NCBI GenBank assembly: GCA_964649665.1
Contig: CAZYPU010000025.1
Span: forward strand, 1-15,818
DNA: 15,818 nucleotides
Reading direction: 5' to 3'
From: CAZYPU01 sp964649665
Lineage (GTDB): Bacteria > Omnitrophota > Gorgyraeia > JABMRN01 > RBG-13-46-9
Shown here in pieces: positions 5,914-14,273 of the stretch; the stretch's first letter is position 1; the number at the start of each line of letters is the position of its first letter. A model generated the notes under the pieces. It worked only from the letters and a program-made list of their open reading frames with translations, was not told the DNA's origin and ran no database searches. A program made the translations under genes and the position numbers.

Positions 5914-6579
5914 TTATATGACAACGATAAATTCCCCGCGGGGTTTTACTGCGGAAAAATGTTTTAGAAGTTCGCTTATCCTGTTTCTTTTTATTTCCTC
6001 GAATTTTTTCGTAAGTTCCCTCGCAAGCGCTATTTCCCTGTCGCCGATTATATTAAGCATATCACAAAGCAGCGCCACGATCCGGTGAGGGGATTCGTAT
6101 ATAACGATGGTCCTTTCCTCGTTTTTTAGAAATTCCAGCCTTTTTTTTCTTCTTCCCGGTTTGCTCGCAAGAAATCCCTCGAAAATAAATTTGTTCGTCG
6201 GTTTTCCGGATAAAACGAGCGCTGTAATCAGCGCCGCGGCCCCCGGGATGGCCTCAACGGGAACGGCATTTTCTATGGCGCCTTTTATAAGCGAAAAACC
6301 CGGGTCGGATATCCCCGGTGTGCCCGCGTCCGAGACAAGGGCTATACTACTGCCCGCCTTAAGAAGCCCGATAATCCGGTCTTTTTTTACGCCTTTACTG
6401 TAAGAGTAAAAACTGATCATTTTTTTCTTTATGCCGTATCTATCAAGAAGTATTTTCGTGTGCCTGGTATCCTCGGCAGCTATAAAATCGGCTTCCTTCA
6501 GCACGCGGATGGCTCTAAGCGTTATATCCTCAAGATTGCCGATGGGGGTGCTTACGATATAGAGCGTGCCTTCTCGCAT
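5914..6579 (-). CDS. rsmI: 16S rRNA 2'-O-ribose C1402 methyltransferase
   Basis: RsmI methylates the 2'-OH of C1402 in the decoding centre of 16S rRNA, using S-adenosylmethionine. The 221-residue protein shows the tetrapyrrole-methylase fold hallmarks of the family: GTLYIVSTPIGNLEDIT (4-20), AAEDTRHTK (34-42), LVSDAGTPGISDPG, AIPGAAALITAL and TIVIYESPHR. It ends at the EFIVVI strand, so it lacks the roughly 50-60-residue C-terminal extension of the E. coli protein (286 residues). Shorter versions are common outside proteobacteria. The ATG abuts the glmS stop with no gap, so coupled translation is likely. The pairing with glmS has no obvious functional meaning. Confidence 0.93.
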   Translation of the reverse strand: MREGTLYIVSTPIGNLEDITLRAIRVLKEADFIAAEDTRHTKILLDRYGIKKKMISFYSYSKGVKKDRIIGLLKAGSSIALVSDAGTPGISDPGFSLIKGAIENAVPVEAIPGAAALITALVLSGKPTNKFIFEGFLASKPGRRKKRLEFLKNEERTIVIYESPHRIVALLCDMLNIIGDREIALARELTKKFEEIKRNRISELLKHFSAVKPRGEFIVVI

Positions 6580-8439
6580 TTATTCTACCGTAACCGACTT
6601 CGCGAGATTACGCGGCTGATCTATGTCGAGGCCGAATTTCAGCGCGACGTAATAAGCCAGCAGTTGAAGCGGAATGGCCACGAGCATCGGGGAAAAGAAA
6701 TCGTCTATTTTAGGGATTTCGATAACATAGTTTATCTTCTGGCCGGCGAGGTCCTTGTTGCCTTTTGTTACTATGGCGATAATTTTACCGCCGCGCGCCC
6801 TTACCTCCTGTATGTTGCCGAGCATCTTCTCGTACACGGCCGAATCGGTGGCGATACACACCACCCACGGGTTTTCGTCTATAAGCGCGATCGGGCCGTG
6901 TTTCATTTCTCCGGCGGGATAGCCCTCCGCCGCTATGTAGGATATTTCTTTCAGCTTAAGGGCGCCCTCAAGGGCGTTTGGATAATTTATATTTCTTGCC
7001 AGATATAAAAATGTGCTTTTATTGTGCATCTTGCGGTAGTATTTTCTGAAATCGTCCGCGTAGGCCGCGCATTTGTTTCTGCTGCCGCTTGGACCTTCCA
7101 GTATCTCCTTCAAGAGCCTCGGCACCTTTCTGAACTCGCCGATAAGTTTTTGTTTTACCTTGTTCGATATGGCGCCTCTTACCCGGGCGATGTGGATTGT
7201 CAGAAGATAAAGCACCACAAGCTGCGCCGTGTATGCCTTTGTGGACGCGACGGCGATTTCCGGCCCCGCATGCGTATATATCACTCCGTCGGCTTCCCTG
7301 GCTATGGAGCTTGCCAGCACATTGCATATCGCCAGTGTTTTTGCCCCCGCTTTTTTTGCTTCCCTCATGGCGGCGAGCGTATCCGCCGTCTCGCCGGACT
7401 GCGATATAAAAATTGTGAGCGTATCTTTACCGACAAGCGGCCTTCTGTACCGAAATTCGCTCGAGGTATCCGCCCACACCGGAATACGGGCGAGCTCTTC
7501 CAGCGCGTATTTTCCTGTAAGCGAAGCGTGGTAGGCGGTGCCGCAGGCGACTATTGCTATATTTTTTATTTTTTTAAACACGCTTTTCGGAAAGGCGAGT
7601 TCCTCAAAACATATCGTGCGGTTTTTTATTCTTTCTTTGAGTATGTTTTTCGCGACTTCGGGCTGTTCAAAGATTTCCTTCAGCATAAAATGTTTGAACC
7701 CCGCTTTTTCAGCCTGTTTCACGCTCCACTTTATATGGAATAGCTTTTTTCGTATTTTTTTGTTTTCGCGGTCTATTATTTTTACGGATCCGGGCGTGAT
7801 TTCCGCTATTTCCGAATTTTCAAGAAATATGACGTCTTTGGCATGGTCCAGTACGGCCGGTATATCGCTTGCAAGAAAATTCTCATCTTTCCCGATGCCG
7901 GCGATAAGCGGGCTGTCGTAGCGGGCGCCGACTACCTTATCCGGCTCATTGGCGTGAATGCAGCATATGGCGTAGGAACCCTTGAGAAGATTTATGGTTT
8001 TCCGGACCGCCTCCGGAAGATCCCCCTTGTAATGCTTCTCTATCAAGTGAGGAATGACTTCGGTGTCGGTATCTGATGTGAATTTATGGCCCTCTCTCAT
8101 AAGCGCCTTTTTAAGCGCCTGATGGTTTTCTATAATGCCGTTGTGGACGACAGCGATACGGCCCTTGCAATCGAGGTGGGGGTGGGCATTTGGCCCGTTC
8201 GGAATCCCGTGGGTAGCCCACCTTACGTGGCCGATGCCGGAGGTGCCTTCCAGCGGGAAACGTTTGAGTTCATCGGTGAGGACGTAAAGCTTCCCCGGTT
8301 TTTTGCTGAAAGCGATCGAGTGATCATGTAAAACAGCTATGCCCGCAGAATCATAGCCCCTGTATTCAAGCCTCTTTAGCCCGTTTACAAGAACCCCGGC
8401 CGCATCGCACTTTCCCGTGTATCCTATTATGCCGCACAT
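6580..8439 (-). CDS. glmS: Glutamine-fructose-6-phosphate aminotransferase (isomerizing)
   Basis: GlmS makes glucosamine-6-phosphate from fructose-6-phosphate and glutamine, the entry step to UDP-GlcNAc for peptidoglycan and lipopolysaccharide. The 619-residue protein starts MCGIIGYTG, so Cys2 becomes the N-terminal nucleophile after methionine removal. The class II glutaminase domain (about 1-240) has RGYDSAGIA, GHVRWATHG and HNGIIEN. Two SIS sugar-isomerase domains follow, with VACGTAYHA, FISQSGETADT and EIAVASTKAYTAQL in the first and ALKLKEISYIAAEG and EMKHGPIALI in the second. The C-terminus LAKSVTVE is the usual family ending. The start lies four bases after the EamA gene stop, with AAGG as a modest ribosome binding site. 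No glmS ribozyme can fit upstream, because coding sequence occupies that space. Confidence 0.97.
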   Translation of the reverse strand: MCGIIGYTGKCDAAGVLVNGLKRLEYRGYDSAGIAVLHDHSIAFSKKPGKLYVLTDELKRFPLEGTSGIGHVRWATHGIPNGPNAHPHLDCKGRIAVVHNGIIENHQALKKALMREGHKFTSDTDTEVIPHLIEKHYKGDLPEAVRKTINLLKGSYAICCIHANEPDKVVGARYDSPLIAGIGKDENFLASDIPAVLDHAKDVIFLENSEIAEITPGSVKIIDRENKKIRKKLFHIKWSVKQAEKAGFKHFMLKEIFEQPEVAKNILKERIKNRTICFEELAFPKSVFKKIKNIAIVACGTAYHASLTGKYALEELARIPVWADTSSEFRYRRPLVGKDTLTIFISQSGETADTLAAMREAKKAGAKTLAICNVLASSIAREADGVIYTHAGPEIAVASTKAYTAQLVVLYLLTIHIARVRGAISNKVKQKLIGEFRKVPRLLKEILEGPSGSRNKCAAYADDFRKYYRKMHNKSTFLYLARNINYPNALEGALKLKEISYIAAEGYPAGEMKHGPIALIDENPWVVCIATDSAVYEKMLGNIQEVRARGGKIIAIVTKGNKDLAGQKINYVIEIPKIDDFFSPMLVAIPLQLLAYYVALKFGLDIDQPRNLAKSVTVE

Positions 8440-8443
8440 ATTC

Positions 8444-8869
8444 TTACCCTTGAACGAACCATATGCCGAGTATTATAAGTACAGTTCCGGCTATGCGCAT
8501 CGGCGTGACGCGTTCGCCGAGAATAAGTATGCTCAATACGACAGCGATCAAAGGGTAGATGGCGGCTATTGGCACAACTTGCGAGGTAGCGCCGCGCTTG
8601 AGTGCGGCGAAGTATGTAAGCATGCCGAACAGCCCTGCTATTATTCCGGTTACGGAAAAAATAATTACCGCTTTGGCATCAGCTTGTAAAACCTGCTTTA
8701 CTTTCCCCGTAAAAACCACATACACGATGAGCGAAAGCGCGACCGCCAGGCTTCTTATGGTAACGCCTGTCAGGGCATCTACCCTTCCAAGCCCTATCTT
8801 TTCCAGGACAGGTGTCACCCCCCACAAAAAAGCCGTAAGAAGAAGCAGCAGCATTATTTCTACATTCAT
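8444..8869 (-). CDS. Half-size EamA/DMT-superfamily membrane transporter
   Basis: The 141-residue protein is almost entirely hydrophobic, with about five predicted membrane helices (near residues 5-22, 33-53, 66-88, 94-115 and 122-139). It shows EamA-type features: an N-terminal LLLTAFLWGVTPVLEKIG, then GLFGMLTYFAALKRG, SQVVPIAAIYPLIAVVLSIL and ILGERVTPMRIAGTVLIILG. A normal EamA exporter has two such repeats and about ten helices, so this is a single-repeat form expected to work as a dimer. The substrate cannot be told from sequence. The ATG at 8869 has no clear Shine-Dalgarno and lies about 14 nt from a weak promoter's predicted start point. It precedes glmS by four bases, so a link to the sugar or envelope gene run is possible but unproven. 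Confidence 0.85.
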   Translation of the reverse strand: MNVEIMLLLLLTAFLWGVTPVLEKIGLGRVDALTGVTIRSLAVALSLIVYVVFTGKVKQVLQADAKAVIIFSVTGIIAGLFGMLTYFAALKRGATSQVVPIAAIYPLIAVVLSILILGERVTPMRIAGTVLIILGIWFVQG

Positions 8870-8889
8870 CGTTTTGCCGTCAGAATATT

Positions 8890-8920
8890 ATTATGTATCA
8901 TGTTTAAAGGCACTTCACAA
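8890..8920 (-). promoter_or_regulatory. Weak promoter candidate for the EamA-glmS gene run
   Basis: On the minus strand TTGTGA (8920-8915, four of six -35 matches) is followed by 19 bp and CATAAT (8895-8890, five of six -10 matches). The spacer is longer than optimal. It sits in the only sizeable gap upstream of the EamA gene. The fit is moderate and AT-rich sequence produces such matches by chance, so confidence is low. Confidence 0.3.
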
Positions 8921-8941
8921 AATTACTTTCAGCAATTTTGT
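8917..8941. repeat. Small inverted repeat (8-bp stem, 9-nt loop)
   Basis: ACAAAATT at 8917-8924 and AATTTTGT at 8934-8941 are exact inverted copies around a 9-nt loop. No T-run follows on either strand, so it does not look like an intrinsic terminator. It overlaps the -35 of the weak EamA promoter candidate, where a dimeric regulator could bind, but there is no direct evidence for that. Confidence 0.5.
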
Positions 8942-8947
8942 TCAACA

Positions 8948-9014
8948 CCACATAGAAAAATGTAGGAATTTCTCTTGCGTAAGTACCAAGAAATTTCTAT
9001 ATTTTTCTGTGTGG
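8948..9014. repeat. Long imperfect inverted repeat starting at the tRNA-Glu CCA end
   Basis: The left arm (8948-8977, beginning CCACATAGAAAAATG) and right arm (8987-9014, ending ATTTTTCTGTGTGG) pair over 28 positions around a 9-nt loop CGTAAGTAC, with a 2-nt bulge. The three non-identical pairs (53/09, 62/00 and 66/96, last two digits) are all G-U wobbles if the plus strand is transcribed, and A-C mismatches if the minus strand is. The final three bases are the complement of the tRNA-Glu CCA. No T-run follows, so this is not a standard terminator. It may be a small palindromic mobile element (REP or MITE-like) inserted at the tRNA end, or an RNA hairpin. Confidence 0.8.
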
Positions 9015-9089
9015 CACCCCCACGGGGATTTGAACCCCGGTCTTCAGAATGAAAATCTGATGTCCTAGACCGAGCTAGACGATGGGGGC
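9012..9089 (-). tRNA. tRNA-Glu(UUC) with encoded CCA
   Basis: The minus strand folds as a complete tRNA. The acceptor GCCCCCA pairs with TGGGGGT (one terminal G-U), and the D arm contains AGCTCGGTCTAGGA. The anticodon arm is TCAGA-TTTTCAT-TCTGA with anticodon TTC (plus strand 9051-9053). The T arm CCGGGG-TTCAAAT-CCCCG is canonical, followed by discriminator G and an encoded CCA at 9014-9012. It begins 10 bp after the gyrA stop, with no promoter visible in between, so it may be processed from the gyrA transcript. A long inverted repeat begins in its CCA. Confidence 0.97.
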
Positions 9090-9099
9090 CAAATTTTTG

Positions 9100-11532
9100 C
9101 TATTCTTCCTCCTTAACAACTTGCGCCACCGAAACGGCCTTATCGGCTTTATCGAGCTTGATAATGCGTACGCCCTGCGCGGCGCGCCCCGTTGCGCGTA
9201 TATCCTTGACGGCGCAGCGCACGACCATGCCCTTGGAGGTTATAATCATTAAATCATCCCCGTCGGAAACCAGTTTGAGCCCTACGACAGGGCCGTTTTT
9301 GGCTGTTACTTTTAAATTTATTATACCTTTGCCGCCCCTCGACTGAACCCTGTATTCCCGCGCCTCGGTCCTCTTGCTGAAGCCATTTGCCGTAACGCTA
9401 AGCAGCGTGGCCACCTTATCTTTTATGACTTCCATACCGATAATGGCGTCTTTCTTACCCAGGTTCATACCCCTTACTCCAGCGGCGGACCTGCCCATAT
9501 CCCTTATGGCGCTTTCGGAAAACCTTATGGCCTTTCCTTCCCGGGTGGCTATAAACACCTCGTTCGTGCCCGATGTAAACCTCGCCGCGATGAGACGGTC
9601 ATCCCCCGCAAGGGAAATGGCTATTATGCCGCTTTTTCTTATGTTCGCGAACGCGGAAAGTTTTGTTTTCTTCACTTTGCCCTTTTCCGTTACCATCATC
9701 AAAAATTTTCCATCTTCAAACTCTTTTACCGCTATGCTGGAGGTGATCTTCTCCCCGCCTGAAAGAGGAAGCATGTTAATAATGGCTTTCCCCTTTGCCG
9801 TGCGGCTCGCCTGCGGGATATCGTAAACCTTTACCACAAAAGCCTTCCCTTTATCAGTGAAGAAAAGAAGGTTATCGTGCGTGGAAGCGATAAACAGGTC
9901 TTCTATAAAATCTTCGTCTTTCATGCCGGCGCCTGTTATGCCTTTGCCGCCGCGACGCTGCTTCTTGTATGAGCCGACGGGGAGGCGCTTTATATAGCCT
10001 GAGTGGCTTATGGTTATAACGACGTCTTCTTCCTGAATTAGGTCTTCCATTTCAACTTCCTCGGCCGCGCCCATAAGCTGGGTCCTTCTTTCATCGCCAA
10101 ATTTCTTATTGATGCCGGTAAGTTCTTCTTTTATTATGTCGAGGACTTTCTTCGCGCTGGCCAGAATCGCTTTCAGCATTTCGATTCTCTTTATCAGCTC
10201 TTTGTACTCGCCGTCTATCTTCGCCCTTTCCAGGTTTGTAAGCCGCTGCAGCTGCATCTCGAGGATCGCCTGGGTCTGCCTGTCGCTAAGATCGAACTTT
10301 TTCATCAGTTCCTTTTTGGCCGTCTGCGGGTCCTTTGATTTCTTTATAATATTTATTATCCGGTCGAGGTTTTTAAGGGCGATTTTGAGGCCTTCCAGTA
10401 TGTGCGCCCTCGCTTCGGCTTTTTCTTTTTCAAATATGGTCCTTTTTACTATTACGTCTTTTCTGTGGTCGACGTAGAACGACAATATTTCCTTCAGGTT
10501 AAGCACCCTCGGACGGTTTTCAACCAGAGCGAGCATTATCACCCCGAATGTCGTCTGCATCTGGGTATGCTTATAAAGCTGGTTTAAGATTACCTGGGCG
10601 TTCGCGGAGCGTTTTAGTTCTATAACAATCCTCATGCCGTCCTTGTCCGACTCGTCTCTTAAGTCGGATATGCCTTCGATTTTTTTATCCTGCACAAGGT
10701 TTGCGATAGACGAAATAAGGTTGTTCTTGTTCACCTGGTAGGGAATTTCCGTTACAACTATGCTTTCTTTACCGAGCTTCTGGCTTTCTACCGATGCCTT
10801 CGCGTGCACAAGGAGCCTGCCCCTGCCGGTTTCATAGGCTTTCTTTATACCGTCAGTGCCGCATATAATGCCGCCTGTCGGGAAGTCCGGCCCTTTGATT
10901 TTTTTCATGAGGTCCTTGATTCCGCAGTCAGGGTGGTCGATAAGATACATTATGCCCTCAACTACCTCGGAAAGATTGTGCGGCGGGATGTTTGTCGCCA
11001 TTCCTACGGCGATACCGCTTGATCCGTTCAGCATAAGGTTCGGCAGAACCGCCGGCAGGACGCTGGGCTCTTTCAGTGAGTTGTCAAAGTTCGATGTAAA
11101 TTTGACTGTTTTTTTTTCGAGGTCCTGTAGGAGCAAGTCCGTTATCCGCTCCAGCCGTGCCTCGGTATACCTCATGGCCGCCGGCGCGTCGCCGTCGACC
11201 GAGCCAAAATTTCCCTGCCCGTCAACAAGCGGATAGCGAAGAGAAAAGTCCTGCACCAGGCGCACCAGCGTATCATAAACGGCTGTGTCGCCGTGCGGGT
11301 GGTATTTTCCTAAAGTTTCCCCTACTATTCTCGCGCTTTTTTTATACGGTTTGTTGTGTTCCAGATTCAGTTCTTTCATCGCGTACAAAATTCTGCGGTG
11401 AACGGGTTTCAGGCCGTCCCTCACATCGGGAAGGGCCCTGCCCACAATTACGCTCATCGCGTAATTGATGTAGGAGTCCTTCATTTCCTCTTCTATGTAA
11501 ACCGGGATTATTTTCTCATTTCGGGTATACAT
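9100..11532 (-). CDS. gyrA: DNA gyrase subunit A
   Basis: GyrA is the DNA-cleaving and DNA-wrapping subunit of gyrase, which introduces negative supercoils using ATP hydrolysed by GyrB. The 810-residue protein has the breakage-reunion domain with VGRALPDVRDGLKPVHRRIL (30-49). Its quinolone-pocket region GKYHPHGDTAVYDTLVR has Thr83 and Asp87 in E. coli numbering, and the catalytic Tyr122 is in AAMRYTEARL. The GyrA box QRRGGKG (525-531) at the head of the six-bladed C-terminal beta-pinwheel marks it as GyrA rather than ParC, and adjacency to gyrB agrees. Thr83 in place of Ser is a normal variant. An AAGGAG site precedes the ATG, 11 nt after gyrB. The acidic tail is short (KEEE). Confidence 0.98.
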   Translation of the reverse strand: MYTRNEKIIPVYIEEEMKDSYINYAMSVIVGRALPDVRDGLKPVHRRILYAMKELNLEHNKPYKKSARIVGETLGKYHPHGDTAVYDTLVRLVQDFSLRYPLVDGQGNFGSVDGDAPAAMRYTEARLERITDLLLQDLEKKTVKFTSNFDNSLKEPSVLPAVLPNLMLNGSSGIAVGMATNIPPHNLSEVVEGIMYLIDHPDCGIKDLMKKIKGPDFPTGGIICGTDGIKKAYETGRGRLLVHAKASVESQKLGKESIVVTEIPYQVNKNNLISSIANLVQDKKIEGISDLRDESDKDGMRIVIELKRSANAQVILNQLYKHTQMQTTFGVIMLALVENRPRVLNLKEILSFYVDHRKDVIVKRTIFEKEKAEARAHILEGLKIALKNLDRIINIIKKSKDPQTAKKELMKKFDLSDRQTQAILEMQLQRLTNLERAKIDGEYKELIKRIEMLKAILASAKKVLDIIKEELTGINKKFGDERRTQLMGAAEEVEMEDLIQEEDVVITISHSGYIKRLPVGSYKKQRRGGKGITGAGMKDEDFIEDLFIASTHDNLLFFTDKGKAFVVKVYDIPQASRTAKGKAIINMLPLSGGEKITSSIAVKEFEDGKFLMMVTEKGKVKKTKLSAFANIRKSGIIAISLAGDDRLIAARFTSGTNEVFIATREGKAIRFSESAIRDMGRSAAGVRGMNLGKKDAIIGMEVIKDKVATLLSVTANGFSKRTEAREYRVQSRGGKGIINLKVTAKNGPVVGLKLVSDGDDLMIITSKGMVVRCAVKDIRATGRAAQGVRIIKLDKADKAVSVAQVVKEEE

Positions 11533-11543
11533 AAGTCTCCTTC

Positions 11544-13976
11544 TTAAACATCCAGCATCTTTACCTCGGGGGCGTGCTTCTCTATAAACTTTCTGCGGGG
11601 CTCAACCTGGTCGCCCATTAAAACCGTAAACATGGCATCCGCCGCAACGGCGTCTTCCACGGTTACCTGCTGCATGACACGCCTTTCAGGGTCCATTGTG
11701 GTCTCCCAGAGCTGCCCGGGGTTCATCTCGCCAAGACCTTTGTACCGCTGTATCAACATGTGCTGCTTGCCGATGTCTAGAACAAATCTAAGAAGCCCCT
11801 GCAGGCTGTATATGTCCTTTTTCTCCTTGTCTCTGGTAACTTTGAAAAGTGGTTTCTTCCTGTCCTGCTGCGGATTGTAATTAGCGACGTCGATTTTCAG
11901 TTTTCCCAGCCTCGCGCTCAACTTGCTAAGCTCCCTGGCTTCATAAAATTCTGTTATATCGAGCTCTGTTTCTTTGCCGAGCTTTTTTTGAATTTTTTTA
12001 GTAAAAGCCGCAATTTCATCCTCATCGTACATAAACTTGTATTCCCCCCCCACTTTGACCTTGTAATGTGGGAGATTTTTGGTCTTTGGGTGCTTAAAAG
12101 ACAGAAATATTGGGAATTTCACTCCACGCCTCTCTATAGCGGACGACAGCGCCTCCACCTGCAACAAAACCTCTAGAACCTCTTTCAATTTCTTATCGTT
12201 AAAAACGTATTTGTCCTTTACGCGCACAACTTCAAGCCCCTCGGCGCCCTGCTCTATGAGGATTGTGTTCATTTCGTCTTCGGTACTTATGTATTCTTCT
12301 CTTTTTCCCGCCTTAATTTTATACAGCGGGGGCTGGGCGATGTAAATATGCCCCTTCTCTACTAATTCCTTCATCTCTCTGTAAAAAAACGTAAGGAGAA
12401 GCGTTCTTATGTGAGAGCCGTCTATGTCCGCGTCGCACATGAGAATGATTTTGTTATATCTTATATTTTCAACGTTAAATTCCTCGCCTATTCCGGTACC
12501 GATAGCCGTTATCAGGATGCGGATTTCCTCATTGTTTAATACCTTGTCCAGGGCCGCTTTTTCGACGTTTAGAATCTTTCCTTTAAGCGGCAGGATCGCC
12601 TGATATCTCCGATCGCGGCCTTGTTTTGCCGAGCCCCCGGCCGAATCACCCTCGACCACGTAGAGCTCGCATATTTTCGCGTCTTCTTCCGAGCAATCCG
12701 CGAGCTTGCCCGGCAGGCTCCCCGCCTCAAGCGCGCCTTTTCTTCTCGTAAGATCACGCGCTTTTCTTGCCGCGTCGCGCGCCTTCGCGGCCAGAACGCA
12801 TTTATCCACAATTTTATTGCCGACGGATGGGTTTTCCTCCAAAAACGCGCCAAGCGCTTCGTTTACCACCGACTCTACCGCGCCTTCCACCTCGGAGTTG
12901 CCAAGCTTCGCCTTGGTCTGGCCTTCAAATTGCGGGTTCGAAAGCTTGACGTTTACAACGGCTGTCAGGCCTTCTCTGGCGTCGTCGCCGGAGAGGGTAA
13001 TGCCTTCCTTCAGCAGCTTTTTACTCCTGCAATACTGGTTAAGTGTGCGGGTAAGCGCGGATTTAAAACCGGTGAGGTGCGTGCCGCCTTCAGTGGTATT
13101 TATGGTATTGGCGAAGGTAAATATGTTTTCGGCGTACCCGTCGTTATACTGCATCGCCACCTCGACAAATACCTTGTCTTTTTCTTTCGAGAGGTATATC
13201 GCTTTTTTATGGAGGTGGTTTTTGTTTTTGTTGAGGTGCTCCACGAAAGATATGACCCCGCCCTTGTACTGGAATTCGCTTTCTTTATTTTTTATTTCAT
13301 CACGCAGAGTGATTTTTATGCCTTTATTCAAAAAGGCGAGTTCCCTGAGGCGGTTGGCCAGCGTATCATAACTGAATTTCGTAGTCTCTTCAAATATTTC
13401 TTTGTCGGGTTTAAATGTCACGCGTGTTCCGGTCTTCTGCGTTTTGCCCATGAGTTTGAGTTGTGTGGCGGTTTTTCCCCTCTCATACTCCTGGCGATGT
13501 ATCGTGCCGTCTCTGCGCACCTCAACTTCGAGCCATTCGGAAAGAGCGTTTACTACACTCACCCCGACGCCGTGGAGGCCGCCGGAGACCTTGTAAACTC
13601 TGTGGTCGAATTTGCCGCCGGCATGGAGCGTCGTCATTACAACCTCGACAGCGGGCTTCTTCTGCGTCTTATGCCTGTCGACGGGGATTCCCCTTCCGTT
13701 ATCGACGACGCTTACGGAATTATCGGTATGGACGGTAACATCTATCGTGTCACAGAAGCCGGCCATTGCCTCGTCCACCGAATTGTCCACCACTTCATAA
13801 ACCATGTGGTGAAGCCCCCGCATCGTGGTGTCCCCTATATACATAGCCGGCCTTTTCCTTACGGCCTCAACGCCCTCAAGAACTTGTATATTAGTGGCGT
13901 CGTATCTCCCGGAGGCGGGCTTCTCCTCTTTTGCGGTTTTTCCCGTTGGTTTTTTTTCTGGTTTTTCCTTCGCCAT
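11544..13976 (-). CDS. gyrB: DNA gyrase subunit B
   Basis: GyrB is the ATPase subunit of gyrase. The 810-residue protein has the GHKL ATPase domain with YEVVDNSVDEA (Glu61 catalytic base, Asn65 for Mg), VVDNGRGIP and GGLHGVGVSVVNALS. The transducer domain follows, and then the TOPRIM domain with EGDSAGG (Glu442) and DADIDGSH (515-522). About 170 residues (roughly 560-735) are inserted before the C-terminal QRYKGLGEMNPGQLWETTMD, as in E. coli-type GyrB and unlike the short gram-positive form. The first 22 residues are a Lys/Glu-rich extension without a motif. An AGGAG lies 11 nt upstream of the ATG, which is three bases after the DUF721 gene. It forms a pair with gyrA. Confidence 0.98.
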   Translation of the reverse strand: MAKEKPEKKPTGKTAKEEKPASGRYDATNIQVLEGVEAVRKRPAMYIGDTTMRGLHHMVYEVVDNSVDEAMAGFCDTIDVTVHTDNSVSVVDNGRGIPVDRHKTQKKPAVEVVMTTLHAGGKFDHRVYKVSGGLHGVGVSVVNALSEWLEVEVRRDGTIHRQEYERGKTATQLKLMGKTQKTGTRVTFKPDKEIFEETTKFSYDTLANRLRELAFLNKGIKITLRDEIKNKESEFQYKGGVISFVEHLNKNKNHLHKKAIYLSKEKDKVFVEVAMQYNDGYAENIFTFANTINTTEGGTHLTGFKSALTRTLNQYCRSKKLLKEGITLSGDDAREGLTAVVNVKLSNPQFEGQTKAKLGNSEVEGAVESVVNEALGAFLEENPSVGNKIVDKCVLAAKARDAARKARDLTRRKGALEAGSLPGKLADCSEEDAKICELYVVEGDSAGGSAKQGRDRRYQAILPLKGKILNVEKAALDKVLNNEEIRILITAIGTGIGEEFNVENIRYNKIILMCDADIDGSHIRTLLLTFFYREMKELVEKGHIYIAQPPLYKIKAGKREEYISTEDEMNTILIEQGAEGLEVVRVKDKYVFNDKKLKEVLEVLLQVEALSSAIERRGVKFPIFLSFKHPKTKNLPHYKVKVGGEYKFMYDEDEIAAFTKKIQKKLGKETELDITEFYEARELSKLSARLGKLKIDVANYNPQQDRKKPLFKVTRDKEKKDIYSLQGLLRFVLDIGKQHMLIQRYKGLGEMNPGQLWETTMDPERRVMQQVTVEDAVAADAMFTVLMGDQVEPRRKFIEKHAPEVKMLDV

Positions 13977-13979
13977 AGA

Positions 13980-14273
13980 TTATATTTCTCCTATACGAAA
14001 CTGCAGCTCCCCGGCTTTTTTACGGCTTTTTACGTTCTCGTTAAATTTCTTTATTATTCCTTTTTTCTCAAGCGTCAGTTTGTAAAGCCAGCTTGAATCG
14101 CTTACGTTTACCACAAGCCTTTTTCCTTTAAAGAGAACGGGTTTTGTATGCGCCGCCGCCTTCCGGCCGGCCGCGGCCTGCCACGCCTTGAAAATATCAG
14201 TCTCTTCTTCCTGCCTTTTTTCCAGGCCGGATATGACTTTTTTTATAATGTCTTTTAGCGGCGCATCTTTCAT
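13980..14273 (-). CDS. DciA/DUF721 family protein (probable replicative helicase loader)
   Basis: The 97-residue protein matches the DUF721 (DciA) pattern. An N-terminal helix is followed by a conserved KAWQAAAGRKAAAHTKP segment (29-45, with Trp31, Gly36, His42 and Thr43). The strand LVVNVSDSSWLYKLTL follows (53-68, with Trp62). DciA proteins help load the replicative helicase DnaB in bacteria that lack DnaC or DnaI. It lies between dnaN and gyrB, where DUF721 genes often occur next to recF; here recF is missing from the interval. The ATG overlaps the dnaN stop as ATGA. The helicase-loader role is inferred from the family and the origin-proximal position. Confidence 0.85.
   Translation of the reverse strand: MKDAPLKDIIKKVISGLEKRQEEETDIFKAWQAAAGRKAAAHTKPVLFKGKRLVVNVSDSSWLYKLTLEKKGIIKKFNENVKSRKKAGELQFRIGEI

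Noticed and set aside
5934..5947. CCCCGCGGGG followed by TTTTA on the plus strand, terminator-like
   Set aside because: It lies within rsmI codons, has no loop of its own and is on the strand opposite to transcription.
8440..8600. Possible glmS ribozyme or riboswitch upstream of glmS
   Set aside because: Only four bases separate glmS from the EamA gene, and the upstream sequence codes for that protein. No ribozyme fold is discernible.
11022..11290. Thr at GyrA position 83 as a quinolone-resistance mutation
   Set aside because: Ser and Thr are both natural at this site, and Asp87 is intact. There is no sign of acquired resistance.
9100..13976. GyrA and GyrB having identical length (810 residues)
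   Set aside because: The two proteins are unrelated in sequence and order of domains, so equal length is coincidence.
12621..14096. Very long plus-strand open frame (491 codons) opposite gyrB and the DUF721 gene
   Set aside because: The encoded peptide has no recognisable motif, and gyrB on the other strand is unmistakable. It is an antisense shadow of codon bias.
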